Source: Streptomyces sp. WAC05374 (GTDB lineage Bacteria; Actinomycetota; Actinomycetes; Streptomycetales; Streptomycetaceae). Taken from it: 64,000 nt of DNA. This document shows positions 1 through 10,569 of this stretch, in pieces (positions within the stretch are counted from its first letter, which is position 1; each line of letters opens with the position of its first letter). A program made the position numbers and the translations under genes. The notes under the pieces were generated by a model. The model saw nothing but the letters and a program-made list of their open reading frames with translations, was not told the origin of the DNA and searched no databases. The stretch lies in contig NZ_SMNQ01000012.1 in the NCBI RefSeq assembly GCF_004353505.1, positions 1 to 64,000 of the forward strand. The letters run 5' to 3'.

Positions 1-1093
<1,093 letters not shown>

Positions 1094-1190
1094 CAACCCA
1101 TGTCCCCCGTAACGGACTTCGTTCTGACTGCCGATCACGCACCCTATCCAAGGCGGAGGCCGGTCTTCACCCGCGCACGGAGGCCGCCGC

Positions 1191-1823
1191 ATGCGGTATG
1201 CACTCCACATGGGACATACGACGACAGACGGGCCGCCGATCGCCGGACTTCTTCTCGCGGCGGGGGGCGGGCGGCGCCTCGGAGGGCGCCCCAAGGCCCT
1301 TCTGGAGCACCGTGGCCGCCCCCTGGTCGAGCACGCGGTGGGCGTGCTGCGCGCGGGCGGCTGCGAGGTGGTGCACGTGGTGCTGGGCGCCGCCGCCGGC
1401 TCCGTACGGGAACGGGCCTCGCTGCCCGGGTGCGTCCTGGTCGACAACCCGGCCTGGGAGGAGGGGATGGGCTCGTCGCTGCGCGCGGGGCTGGCGTCGC
1501 TCGCGGGTTCGGGCGCCGGGGCGGCCGTGGTGTCGCTGGTGGACCAGCCGGGGATCGGGCCGGAGGCGGTGCGCCGGGTGGTCGCCGCGGCCGCGCCCGG
1601 CTCGCGCGGCGCACTGGTGGCGGCCTCGTACGGGGGGAAGCGCGGCCACCCGGTGCTGATCGGGGCGGACCGGTGGGCGGACGTCCGGTCGAGTGCGGCG
1701 GGGGACCGCGGGGCACGCGCGTACCTGAGGGAGCACGAGTCGTCGATCGTCCTGGTGGAGTGCGGGGACGTGGCGGAGCCGTACGACATCGACACGCCGG
1801 AGGACCTGGCACACCTGGAGTGA
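1191..1823 (+). CDS. MobA/MocA-like nucleotidyltransferase (NTP transferase family)
   Basis: 210-residue nucleotidyltransferase of the MobA/MocA type, which transfer a nucleotide to molybdopterin or a related acceptor. The N-terminal signature LLLAAGGGRRLGGRPKALL contains the nucleotide-binding loop and the conserved Lys. VSLVDQPG (the metal-binding Asp motif) is mid-protein, and the C-terminal DIDTPEDL is typical of the family. The ATG at 1191 is preceded by GGAGG seven bases away; a second possible start is the ATG at 1209. It sits between a kinase and aceB. A cytidylyltransferase for the molybdenum cofactor of xanthine dehydrogenase would fit the purine-degrading neighbourhood, but that pairing is inferred and no dehydrogenase gene is present here. 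Confidence 0.8.
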   Translation: MRYALHMGHTTTDGPPIAGLLLAAGGGRRLGGRPKALLEHRGRPLVEHAVGVLRAGGCEVVHVVLGAAAGSVRERASLPGCVLVDNPAWEEGMGSSLRAGLASLAGSGAGAAVVSLVDQPGIGPEAVRRVVAAAAPGSRGALVAASYGGKRGHPVLIGADRWADVRSSAAGDRGARAYLREHESSIVLVECGDVAEPYDIDTPEDLAHLE

Positions 1824-1872
1824 ACGGCATGGCACTCAGAGCCATGTTGTGTCGACCCTGAGAATCTCGACA

Positions 1873-1912
1873 TCAACAAACCATTGAACTTCCACCATGA
1901 GGAAACTAGTAT
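1873..1912 (+). promoter_or_regulatory. aceB promoter with two operator-like palindromes
   Basis: A sigma70-like promoter reads TTGAAC (1884-1889), 17-base spacer, TAGTAT (1907-1912). The spacer contains TTCCACCATGAGGAA (1890-1904), the same TTCC-N7-GGAA layout as the boxes before hyi and gcl. The -35 overlaps TCAACAAACCATTGA (1873-1887), a degenerate form of the TCAACA-N3-TGTTGA palindrome found before uraD and katA. The first motif suits an IclR-family repressor such as AllR. That assignment is inference. Confidence 0.6.
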
Positions 1913-2052
1913 CCACTGTTCAGAAGCACCCGTTCGTCAGAAGGCGCCCGTGACCGTATCTCGGCTCCCCCGGCACTCAGTGCCGCGCGCGTACGCCCGG
2001 CGGCCGCTGCACGGCGCCGTGCCACAGTCCCCGCTGAAGGAAGTGACAGCTC

Positions 2053-3675
2053 ATGTCCGCACCAGCGCCGTCCCCGCTGGCCATCGTCGAAGCCGAGCCC
2101 CTGCCCCGGCAGGACGAGGTCCTCACCGACGCGGCCCTGGCCTTCGTGGCCGAGCTGCACCGGCGCTTCACGCCCCGGCGTGACGAGCTCCTCGCCCGCC
2201 GCGCCGAGCGTCGCGCCGAGATCGCCCGCACCAGCACCCTGGACTTCCTCCCGGAGACCGCACAGCTCCGGGAGGACGAGAGCTGGAAGGTCGCGCCGGC
2301 CCCGGCCGCGCTGAACGACCGCCGCGTCGAGATCACCGGCCCGACCGACCGCAAGATGACCATCAACGCCCTGAACTCGGGCGCGAAGGTCTGGCTCGCA
2401 GACTTCGAAGACGCGTCCGCCCCCACCTGGGAGAACGTCGTCCTCGGCCAGCTCAACCTGATCGACGCCTACGAGCGGAAGATCGACTTCACCGACCCGC
2501 GCACGGGCAAGTCGTACGCCCTCAAGCCCGCCGCCGAGCTGGCGACGGTCGTCATGCGCCCGCGCGGCTGGCACCTGGAGGAGCGCCACCTGCGCTTCGA
2601 CGGCCGCCCGGTCCCGGGCGCCCTGGTCGACTTCGGCCTGTACTTCTTCCACAACGCCCAGCGCCTCATCGACCTGGGCAAGGGCCCGTACTTCTACCTC
2701 CCGAAGACCGAGTCGCACCTGGAGGCCCGCCTCTGGAACGACATCTTCGTCTTCGCCCAGGACTACGTCGGCATCCCGCAGGGCACCGTCCGCGCGACCG
2801 TCCTGATCGAGACGATCACGGCGGCGTACGAGATGGAGGAGATCCTCTACGAGCTGCGCGACCACGCCTCGGGCCTGAACGCCGGCCGCTGGGACTACCT
2901 CTTCTCGATCGTCAAGAACTTCCGTGACGGCGGGCAGAAGTTCGTCCTCCCCGACCGCAACGCGGTCACGATGACGGCCCCGTTCATGCGCGCGTACACC
3001 GAACTCCTCGTGCGGACCTGCCACAAGCGCGGCGCGCACGCGATCGGCGGCATGGCGGCCTTCATCCCGTCCCGCAAGGACGCCGAGGTCAACAAGGTCG
3101 CCTTCGAGAAGGTCAGGGCGGACAAGGACCGCGAGGCGGGCGACGGCTTCGACGGCTCCTGGGTCGCCCACCCCGACCTGGTCCCGATCGCCATGGCCTC
3201 CTTCGACGCCGTGCTCGGCGACAGGCCGAACCAGAAGGACCGCCTCCGCGAGGACGTCTCGGTGGCCCCCGGCGACCTGATCGCCATCGACTCGCTCGAC
3301 GCGAAGCCGACGTACGAGGGCCTCCGCAACGCCGTCCAGGTGGGCATCCGCTACATCGAGGCGTGGCTGCGCGGACTGGGCGCCGTGGCCATCTTCAACC
3401 TGATGGAGGACGCGGCCACCGCCGAGATCTCGCGCTCCCAGATCTGGCAGTGGATCAACGCGGGTGTCGTCTTCGAGAACGGCGAGCGGGCCACTCCCGA
3501 GCTGGCCCGCCAGGTCGCGGCCGACGAACTGACCGCCATCCGCGCCGAGATCGGCGAGGAGGCCTTCGCCTCCGGCCGCTGGCAGCAGGCCCACGACCTG
3601 CTCCTGAAGGTCTCGCTGGACGAGGACTACGCGGACTTCCTCACGCTGCCCGCGTACGAGCAGCTCGTCGGCTGA
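2053..3675 (+). CDS. aceB: Malate synthase A
   Basis: Condenses glyoxylate with acetyl-CoA to malate in the cytosol. The 540-residue length is normal for isoform A. The family signature DHASGLNAGRWDYLFSIVK is present near residue 275, with DFEDASAPTWENV near residue 117 and the substrate-binding VLIETITAAYEMEEI region before the signature. The ATG at 2053 follows AAGGAAGTGACAGCTC. In this window aceB is one of two outlets for glyoxylate from purine breakdown, the other being gcl. Its promoter carries the same type of palindromes as gcl, hyi, katA and uraD, so joint control by purine or allantoin metabolites is likely. The gene ends in strong hairpins facing a convergent membrane-protein gene. 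Confidence 0.95.
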   Translation: MSAPAPSPLAIVEAEPLPRQDEVLTDAALAFVAELHRRFTPRRDELLARRAERRAEIARTSTLDFLPETAQLREDESWKVAPAPAALNDRRVEITGPTDRKMTINALNSGAKVWLADFEDASAPTWENVVLGQLNLIDAYERKIDFTDPRTGKSYALKPAAELATVVMRPRGWHLEERHLRFDGRPVPGALVDFGLYFFHNAQRLIDLGKGPYFYLPKTESHLEARLWNDIFVFAQDYVGIPQGTVRATVLIETITAAYEMEEILYELRDHASGLNAGRWDYLFSIVKNFRDGGQKFVLPDRNAVTMTAPFMRAYTELLVRTCHKRGAHAIGGMAAFIPSRKDAEVNKVAFEKVRADKDREAGDGFDGSWVAHPDLVPIAMASFDAVLGDRPNQKDRLREDVSVAPGDLIAIDSLDAKPTYEGLRNAVQVGIRYIEAWLRGLGAVAIFNLMEDAATAEISRSQIWQWINAGVVFENGERATPELARQVAADELTAIRAEIGEEAFASGRWQQAHDLLLKVSLDEDYADFLTLPAYEQLVG

Positions 3676-3682
3676 CGCCTTC

Positions 3683-3741
3683 CGGCTCTCCCCCGGAGAG
3701 CCGCCTGCCGCCCCCTGGCGCCGCACCGCGTCAGGGGGCGG
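3683..3741. terminator. Two hairpins between convergent aceB and membrane-protein gene
   Basis: CGGCTCTCC (3683-3691) pairs with GGAGAGCCG (3695-3703), and CCGCCCCCTG (3708-3717) pairs with CAGGGGGCGG (3732-3741). Both stems are perfect. There is no U tract, as is common in Streptomyces. The second stem overlaps the stop codon of the convergent gene, so it may end transcripts from both sides. Confidence 0.65.
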
Positions 3742-4240
3742 AGCCGTCCCCGCCGCCGCTTCGGGCCGCCCGCCGCCCCTCGGCGTACGTGACGGCCCAG
3801 CCCGCCAGCGCCACCAGCAGCGTCGCCAGGAGGGCGGGCACCCACGGGTCGCGCACGCGCAGCCCGGGGGTGAACGACGCGACGAACAGCACCGCCAGGA
3901 ACGTCGTCGCGGCGGAGAGCAGTTCCTCACCGGCGGCCCTGACGCGGCCGGGAGCGGTCAGCAGACGCAGCCCGGCGCGCAGCGGGTGCACGAACAGCGC
4001 GGCGAGCAGACCGCACGGCAGGCAGAGCAGCGCGCCCCACACCGGCGCGGCCCCACTCTCCAGCTCCACCAGCGGACGGGCCACCGCGACGACGATCAGC
4101 ACGCCCAGCAGCACGGCCAGCAGCACCAGTGCCACCACCCCGAGGCCGAGCCCCGTCATACCGACGGCGCCGAGCACCTTCTGACGGGGCGACAGGGAGC
4201 CCCACTCGGGGGTGTCGCCGGAATGCTTCCCCGGTTCCAT
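3731..4240 (-). CDS. Small integral membrane protein, unknown function
   Basis: 169 residues from the ATG at 4240, chosen because AGGAG lies five bases upstream; longer in-frame starts have no ribosome site. A short hydrophilic N-terminus (to about residue 20) precedes four predicted membrane segments: VGMTGLGLGVVALVLLAVLL, APVWGALLCLPCGLLAALFV, LLSAATTFLAVLFVASF and VPALLATLLVALAGWAV. The tail is rich in Arg/Gly/Ser. No catalytic motif was recognised. It lies downstream of, and codirectional with, a secreted-protein gene (74-base gap), so the two may be cotranscribed. Confidence 0.7.
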   Translation of the reverse strand: MEPGKHSGDTPEWGSLSPRQKVLGAVGMTGLGLGVVALVLLAVLLGVLIVVAVARPLVELESGAAPVWGALLCLPCGLLAALFVHPLRAGLRLLTAPGRVRAAGEELLSAATTFLAVLFVASFTPGLRVRDPWVPALLATLLVALAGWAVTYAEGRRAARSGGGDGSAP

Positions 4241-4314
4241 CGCGGCTCCTTCCCATGTGTGTCGAGGGGGCGGCATCCCCCGGAGGGAATACCGCCCGTT
4301 GGCGAGGGACCAGG

Positions 4315-4845
4315 TCAGAGAGCGACCAGCATGATGGCCCGCGCGATGTCGTGCGCCACGTCCGTGGGAATTCCGGCCTTCACCATGGCCACGGTGAGGG
4401 CGGTCTCGCTCCACCCTTCGACGTCCTCGATGGCATCGGCGATCTTGTTCCCATTACGGGAGATGAAGGCGCCGCTCTTCTTGCTCACCTTGCCGATGAT
4501 TTTCCCGGCCCACACGCCTCCGTGCCGCAGACCGGCGACGACGAGCTTGCGGACGATGGTCCCCATCCCCAGGGCCCGCTTGGTCCGCTGGTGGGCGTCG
4601 GGATTCTCCAACTGCCCGGCATACCGCTCGAATTCGGCGATCAGCGCGGGATCGGCGCCGTCGGCCTTCATCCGGGCGACGAGGTCGCGCACGTCCGCGG
4701 CGGTCGGCCGCAGCGACTCCGCCGGAACCTCGCTCGCCGCCTGCTGCCGCTCCGCCTCCGCCGCCTGGGCGACGGGCGCGGCGGCGCCGAACACGACGGC
4801 GGCGAGCGCGGCGGCGGCCGCCGCGCGGATGCAATTGTTCTTCAC
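4315..4845 (-). CDS. Secreted protein of unknown function
   Basis: 176 residues from a GTG at 4845, with an AAGGGG-type ribosome site about nine bases upstream. The N-terminus MKNNCIRAAAAAALAAVVF followed by APVAQA-A is a clear Sec signal peptide with an A-x-A cleavage site near residue 28. The mature part is helical and charged (AAEAERQQAASEV onward), then basic and glycine-containing (AGKIIGKVSKKSGAF), ending in a hydrophobic helix. No enzyme motif is visible. It could be a small wall-associated or extracellular peptide; no family is claimed. The following gene on the same strand is a four-helix membrane protein. Confidence 0.7.
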   Translation of the reverse strand: MKNNCIRAAAAAALAAVVFGAAAPVAQAAEAERQQAASEVPAESLRPTAADVRDLVARMKADGADPALIAEFERYAGQLENPDAHQRTKRALGMGTIVRKLVVAGLRHGGVWAGKIIGKVSKKSGAFISRNGNKIADAIEDVEGWSETALTVAMVKAGIPTDVAHDIARAIMLVAL

Positions 4846-5071
4846 TGACGATTTCCCCTTGTCGAGGGGGAAGAGGGCATGCGGGCACGCCGATGGACAG
4901 CGAAACGCAACGGCCCCCGGAATTCTTCTTCCCCCGGCTGTATCCCGTCCGCCGGTTGGTCATGCCGAACGGACGGATTCGACGTTAACCCAGCCGCGGT
5001 TCATGATCCAAAGCAGGGAAGCGTGAATCGGATCACTCATAGATGGCCGCTACAGCTATCGGCGGCGCCCC

Positions 5072-6034
5072 TTATGGAATGACGACCGTGCGCTGGGCCG
5101 AGAAATCGCCCCAGGTGCCGTCCGGGAGTTTCGCGCGGACCTTGACGGTGTAGCGGGTGCCGGGTCCGTCGGTGACGGTGAAGGTGTGGCGCACCGGCCC
5201 CGGAGGGGGCTGGGCGCCCCAGACGATGGTGGTGGCGAAGGCCCCGTTGAGGAAGAGCTGGTGCTCCTTGACCGGGGCACCGGTGTCCGGGGGCGTCCAG
5301 GTGAGGTCGACGGCGCCCTTGCGGGCCGTCGCCGTGAGGCCGGTGGGGGCGGTGCTGGGCCCGGACCCGGCGGCCCGGGCAGTCGTGAGGTCGACCGGGG
5401 GGCTGTCGGGCGAGGAGTTGTCCGCGGCGTCACGGGCGCGGACGGTGAACGTGTAGACCGTGCCGGGGCGCAGGCCCGTGACGCGGGCGGTGGTGGCCGT
5501 GCCGGGGACGCTGTGGATGCGGGAGTCGGCCTGGTAGACGTCGTACGCGGTGACGCCCACCGCGTCGGTGGCACGGCTCCAGGTGAGGGTGACCTCCCGG
5601 CCGCCCTCCACCGTGCCGCGCAGCGCGGGCGGGCGGGTGGGGGGTGTGGTGTCGCCGGGCCGGGAGGCGGGGGTGGTGACGGGCACGGCGGCGCTCGGCG
5701 CGGACAGGTTGCCGGCGGCGTCACGGGCGCGGACGGTGAAGCGGTACGCGGTGGAGGGGGTCAGCCGCTCGACGTCGACCATGGTTCTGGAGGCGGGTAC
5801 CGCCGCGACCTTCCGGCCCGCCTGGAGCACCTCGTACCCGGTGACGGCCCGGTCGTCCGTCGAGCGCTCCCACATGACGTGCACGGACGTGGCACTGCCC
5901 GCCTGGGCGGTGACCCCGGCGGGGGTCGAGGGGCGCCGGGCGTCCCTGGCCTCGTCCGCGTCCGCGCCGCCGCACGCGGTGAGCAGGACGGCGGCGGCGA
6001 CGGTCGACGCGGCTGCGGTGAGCGGGCGTTGCAC
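5072..6034 (-). CDS. Lipoprotein with three fibronectin type III domains
   Basis: 320 residues from a GTG at 6034, with GGGGAGG six bases upstream. The N-terminus ends in a lipobox LLTAC (Cys at about residue 21), so the protein is expected to be lipid-anchored outside the membrane. Three consecutive FN3 domains follow, at about residues 35-125, 130-225 and 230-320. The first two share phrases such as AYRFTVRARDAAGN and VYTFTVRARDAADN, and the third is more divergent. There is no catalytic domain, although FN3 units in Streptomyces usually accompany polysaccharide hydrolases. It may therefore act as a binding or spacer protein on the cell surface. The partner is unknown. Confidence 0.8.
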   Translation of the reverse strand: MQRPLTAAASTVAAAVLLTACGGADADEARDARRPSTPAGVTAQAGSATSVHVMWERSTDDRAVTGYEVLQAGRKVAAVPASRTMVDVERLTPSTAYRFTVRARDAAGNLSAPSAAVPVTTPASRPGDTTPPTRPPALRGTVEGGREVTLTWSRATDAVGVTAYDVYQADSRIHSVPGTATTARVTGLRPGTVYTFTVRARDAADNSSPDSPPVDLTTARAAGSGPSTAPTGLTATARKGAVDLTWTPPDTGAPVKEHQLFLNGAFATTIVWGAQPPPGPVRHTFTVTDGPGTRYTVKVRAKLPDGTWGDFSAQRTVVIP

Positions 6035-6116
6035 GGTCGGCCTCCCCGTACGACAGGCAATTGGTCCAGACCTGTATGGCACACCTGGGGGCACGTGTTC
6101 AAGACCCGGGACACCG

Positions 6117-8285
6117 TCAGCGGTGGCGCCTCCTGGGGGACGGCGACCGCGCCGGCCGGCCAAGCGCCTTCGCGGTACGGGCGAACAGGGCGGCCGCCCG
6201 CGGGTCGGGGTGATGGCCGGCGAGCACCTCCAGGACGTGGCGGGCGGTCGGGCGGTCGGCCCGGACCAGGGCCTCCACCAGGGCGGTCGCGCCGCCGGGC
6301 CACCCCGCGGCGGCGGTGTCGAAGGCGCCGGGCAGGGCGGGGGCGGGAGCGGCGGCCGCTTCCGCCAGTCCCGCGGCGGCCGCCTGACGGGCGCGCAGGT
6401 CCCGGCGCCGCGCGTCCTCCAGATCCTCCAGGGCGAGCACCCCCCGGGCGCTCAGCGGAACGCGGTCGGCGTCCTGGGCGGTCGCCTCCTCCCGGTCCGC
6501 CAGCAGCCGGTACGCCCGGGCCCCGGTGGCCGGGTGGGTGAGCGCGGCGCGCAGCGCCTCGGCGGGGACGGAGGCGAGGCCGAAGCGGGCGTAGACGGTG
6601 GCCGTGTCGACGCCGTGGAAGTCCGCGCCCTTGGCCGCCTCCACGGCGTCGAGCAGTTCGCCCCAGGCGGCGGCGCCCCGCCCCGACGTCCACTTCGCCA
6701 GGGTGTCGACGGCCGTCTGCGCGGGCCAGTCCTGGACGGCGGTCACGAGCCCCTCGGCCTCCCACTCGGAGATCTCCTCGTGGTCGGGCGCCACCACATG
6801 ACCGGTGGTCAGCACGTGCCGGACCACGGCGCACCCGAGCGGGGTGAGGCCGTATGCGTCGCCCGCGCGGAAGACGCAGCCCGTCTCGGCCAGCCGGTCC
6901 ACGACCTCCGCCAGGGCCCGGGCGTGGACGTCCAGCCCCGCCCGGTCCTCCTCGCTCAGGGAGGGGACGCCCAGGAGGGCGGGGAGCCGGTCCGCGGGCG
7001 GCATCTCGTACGGCCGGTACGACGTGTCCTCGGGGACCGGCACGGGGGCGTCCTCCAGCTCCGGGTCGACCGGCAGGTCGCCGTGCTCGGCCGCGTTGCG
7101 CACGACGGAGTCGGGGGTGCCGCCCCGCTCGTACAGCGTGTACAGCAGGTGCGCGGCGTCGGGCGCGTACTCCGAGTCCGAGGTGGCGCCGATGGTGTCG
7201 ACGACCGCCGCCAGGATGTCGGCGGCGAGTTCGGTCAGTTCCTCCGGGGTCCCCTCGGCCCAGACGTCGGCGGCGGAGCCGGTGAAGCAGCGTTCGGCGA
7301 GTCCGCTCGGGACGTCGTCGGAGCGCGCCGCGAGCGCGGCGGGCAGCGGGGCGCCGTGCAGCAGCTCCCTGATCCCGTCGGGGGCGGGCAGCGCGGGCGG
7401 CGGCGGGACGGGGTGGGCGGAGTCGCCGTAGTAGTCGAGGTGTTCGCCCAGCAGCCGGTCGGCGAGGGCGACGTGCGGGAGGGACGCGGGGCCGGGCGCG
7501 AGCGCGGCGTGCGGGCCGTCCGGTTCGGCGAGCGCGTCACTGAGGCCCGCCGCCGTCCAGCGGTCGCTCAGCGCGGACGCGATCCGCTCCAGCTCGGCGG
7601 GGAGCGCCTCGTCGGGGCGGTCGGCGTCCAGCGGCGGGCCGGGCAGCAGCGGGCCGGCCGGTGACGGCACCTCGACGTCACGGGCGAACGCGGCGAGCAG
7701 GAGTTCGCCCAGGTGGACGCGGACCGCGAAGGTGCGGGCGGCGACGTCCGCCCGGTGCAGGGGCGCGGGAAGCGCAGGGCGCTCGCCGCGCGGGGTGGTC
7801 TCGTGCGCGGCGAGCCAGGCCCGTACGGCACCGGGGTCGTCGGCGTCGACGCCGTCGGCGCGCAGCAGGGACGCGTACCAGCGCGGCCAGGTGAGGTTCC
7901 ACGGGTCCGCCACGGCCCGGCGGAACGCGGGCAGCGCCTCGTCGATCGCGGCGAGCAGCCGGTCGTGGCGCTTGGCGTTCAGGCGGCCGGACGCCCGGAC
8001 GTGGCCGGCGAGCGCGGTGAGGACGTCGCCCACGGCGTCCACCTCCGGCGGGGTGCCCCACAGCAGGACGGGCAGGTCCTCGTGGAGCACCGGGGCCAGG
8101 AGCCGGACGGTCGGCTCGGGCACACCGGCCCTGCGGTCGGCCCCTCGCAGGGCGAGCATCGTCAGGACGGCGTCCGCGGTACGCACGGGGAGGGGGGCTT
8201 CCCCGCGGGCCTCGCGTTCCTTGTCCGCGCGGGCGAGGAAGTCGTCGAGTCCGGTGTTCGGAGCGGGTGTACGGATCACGGTCAC
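6117..8285 (-). CDS. Large hypothetical protein, unrecognised family
   Basis: About 722 residues, mostly alpha-helical and rich in Ala/Leu/Asp, without signal peptide or membrane segment. I recognise no domain. The C-terminal third has repeated short helical units (for example GGATALVEALVRADRPTARHV) that could be HEAT- or ARM-like. The frame extends to 8393, but coding composition starts near VTVIRTPAPNTGLDDF, so I place the start at the GTG at 8285. No strong ribosome site is visible, and GTG 8279 is equally possible. It is transcribed divergently from the small gene at 8420. A cytosolic scaffold or regulatory role is possible; nothing in the sequence decides it. Confidence 0.65.
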   Translation of the reverse strand: MTVIRTPAPNTGLDDFLARADKEREARGEAPLPVRTADAVLTMLALRGADRRAGVPEPTVRLLAPVLHEDLPVLLWGTPPEVDAVGDVLTALAGHVRASGRLNAKRHDRLLAAIDEALPAFRRAVADPWNLTWPRWYASLLRADGVDADDPGAVRAWLAAHETTPRGERPALPAPLHRADVAARTFAVRVHLGELLLAAFARDVEVPSPAGPLLPGPPLDADRPDEALPAELERIASALSDRWTAAGLSDALAEPDGPHAALAPGPASLPHVALADRLLGEHLDYYGDSAHPVPPPPALPAPDGIRELLHGAPLPAALAARSDDVPSGLAERCFTGSAADVWAEGTPEELTELAADILAAVVDTIGATSDSEYAPDAAHLLYTLYERGGTPDSVVRNAAEHGDLPVDPELEDAPVPVPEDTSYRPYEMPPADRLPALLGVPSLSEEDRAGLDVHARALAEVVDRLAETGCVFRAGDAYGLTPLGCAVVRHVLTTGHVVAPDHEEISEWEAEGLVTAVQDWPAQTAVDTLAKWTSGRGAAAWGELLDAVEAAKGADFHGVDTATVYARFGLASVPAEALRAALTHPATGARAYRLLADREEATAQDADRVPLSARGVLALEDLEDARRRDLRARQAAAAGLAEAAAAPAPALPGAFDTAAAGWPGGATALVEALVRADRPTARHVLEVLAGHHPDPRAAALFARTAKALGRPARSPSPRRRHR

Positions 8286-8419
8286 TCGGGGAGCGTATGG
8301 GCCGTGCCCGGCCCGGCGCCGCTGCGAGCACGGGTGACTAGCCCGATCAGGCGACGCGGTTGTCAGTGGTGTGCGCTTCACTGGATTCATCACTCTCCGT
8401 GACGGGGGTTGGAGGATTC

Positions 8420-9183
<764 letters not shown>

Positions 9184-9226
9184 GGGGGGACGATGAGTTT
9201 CGGGCCCCGGGGCGGTCTGCCCTCAC

Positions 9227-9847
9227 ATGGACGCACCCATGGACGCACAGACGGAGACGGTCATGCTCGATCTCGGACCCGCGACCCGGCGGGTGGCGAA
9301 GCTGGTGGAGGGAGTCACCGACGACCGGCTCGACGGCCCGACCCCGTGCCCCGACTACGCCGTACGGGACATGCTCGCCCACCTGGAGGGGCTCGCGGTC
9401 GCCTTCCGGGACGCGGGCCGGAAGGCCTTCGGCCCCACCACGGACACCGACCCGGGAGCGGGCCTCCCCGCCCTGGGGCGGGACTGGCGCGCCACGATTC
9501 CCCGCCGGCTCGGCGAGCTGGCCGACGCCTGGCGGGACCCGGCGGCGTGGGAGGGCACCACCCGGGCGGGCGGTGTCACCCTGCCGGGCGAGGTGGCGGG
9601 GCTGGTCGCACTGAACGAGGTGCTGATCCACGGCTGGGACCTGGCGCGGGCGACCGGCCAGGCGTACGCGCCGGACGAGGCGTCGCTGGAGGGTTCGTAC
9701 GCCCTGCTGGCCCCCACCGCCGACGACCCGGACCAGCGCGGGCCGTTCGGGCCGCCCGTCCCGGTGCCGGACGACGCGCCCCTGCTCGACCGTGTGATCG
9801 GCCTCAGCGGCCGGCGCCCCGACTGGGGCCCGGAGGTGGCCCGCTGA
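9227..9847 (+). CDS. TIGR03086-type metal-binding protein (mycothiol-dependent DinB-like fold)
   Basis: 206 residues with the layout of the actinobacterial TIGR03083/TIGR03086 family, related to mycothiol-dependent maleylpyruvate isomerase. The N-terminal helix pair contains DRLDGPTPCPDYAVRDMLAH, whose C-P-D-Y and downstream His are family hallmarks. A second helix bundle contains LNEVLIHGWDLARATGQ with the metal-binding His. Members bind a divalent metal and are thought to use mycothiol as cofactor; the substrate is unknown. Starts are possible at 9227 or 9239, and neither has a strong ribosome site. The gene lies alone between the poly-G-damaged gene and an exonuclease. Confidence 0.75.
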   Translation: MDAPMDAQTETVMLDLGPATRRVAKLVEGVTDDRLDGPTPCPDYAVRDMLAHLEGLAVAFRDAGRKAFGPTTDTDPGAGLPALGRDWRATIPRRLGELADAWRDPAAWEGTTRAGGVTLPGEVAGLVALNEVLIHGWDLARATGQAYAPDEASLEGSYALLAPTADDPDQRGPFGPPVPVPDDAPLLDRVIGLSGRRPDWGPEVAR

Positions 9848-9891
9848 AACCCGGGTGACCGGGCGGACGCGGTGTGCCATGCTCGCGATCC

Positions 9892-10497
9892 ATGGCACGC
9901 CGTCTCAAACCCAGCTTGTACATCTCCGTCGACATCGAGGCCGACGGTCCCATCCCCGGCCCGTACTCGATGCTCAGCATCGGTGCCGCGGTCGCCGGGC
10001 GGCAGGACGCCGACGGGTACGCGGCGACCGACCCCGAGGCGGACACCTTCTACCGCGAACTGCGCCCGGTCGGCGACGCGTTCGTCCCGGAGGCGCTCGC
10101 GGTCAGCGGACTGGACCGGGACCGACTGGCGGCGGAGGGCGGTGAACCCGCCGCGGTGATGGGCGAGTTCAGCGCGTGGGTCCGGGAGGTGAGCACGGGC
10201 GCGCAGCCGGTGATGTGCGGGTACCCGGCGTCGTACGACTGGACGTTCCTGTACTGGTACCTGATGCGGTACACGGGCGAGAGCCCGTTCGGGCACTCGG
10301 GGTGCATGGACATGAAGACCCTGTACGCCACGAAGGCACGGCTGCCGCTCCGCGCGGTCGCCAAGGGCACCATGCCGCGCGAGCTGCTCTCCCGCCGGCG
10401 CCACACGCACCACGCGCTGGACGACGCGATCGAACAGGCGGAGCTGTTCAGCAACCTCATGGCCTGGCAGGGGGAGCCGGGGTCAGGGGCGGTGTGA
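9892..10497 (+). CDS. DEDD-type 3'-5' exonuclease-like protein
   Basis: 201 residues from the ATG at 9892. The exonuclease motifs of the DnaQ/RNase T superfamily are visible. Motif I is YISVDIEADGP (Asp and Glu metal ligands). Motif II is near CGYPASYDWTFLYWYL (Asp in SYDW). Motif III is HTHHALDDAIEQAEL, giving the final His and Asp. It probably trims single-stranded DNA or RNA 3' ends in the cytosol. There is no polymerase domain and no neighbour suggesting a specific pathway. CATGCT lies eight bases before the ATG with no ribosome site, so a leaderless transcript is possible. Confidence 0.75.
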   Translation: MARRLKPSLYISVDIEADGPIPGPYSMLSIGAAVAGRQDADGYAATDPEADTFYRELRPVGDAFVPEALAVSGLDRDRLAAEGGEPAAVMGEFSAWVREVSTGAQPVMCGYPASYDWTFLYWYLMRYTGESPFGHSGCMDMKTLYATKARLPLRAVAKGTMPRELLSRRRHTHHALDDAIEQAELFSNLMAWQGEPGSGAV

Positions 10498-10569
10498 GGG
10501 GCGCGTCCGGGTCGCCACCGGGAAAGCCCCGATGGTCCGGGGCGGGCGCGCGCCGGAAGACTCCCCGTC

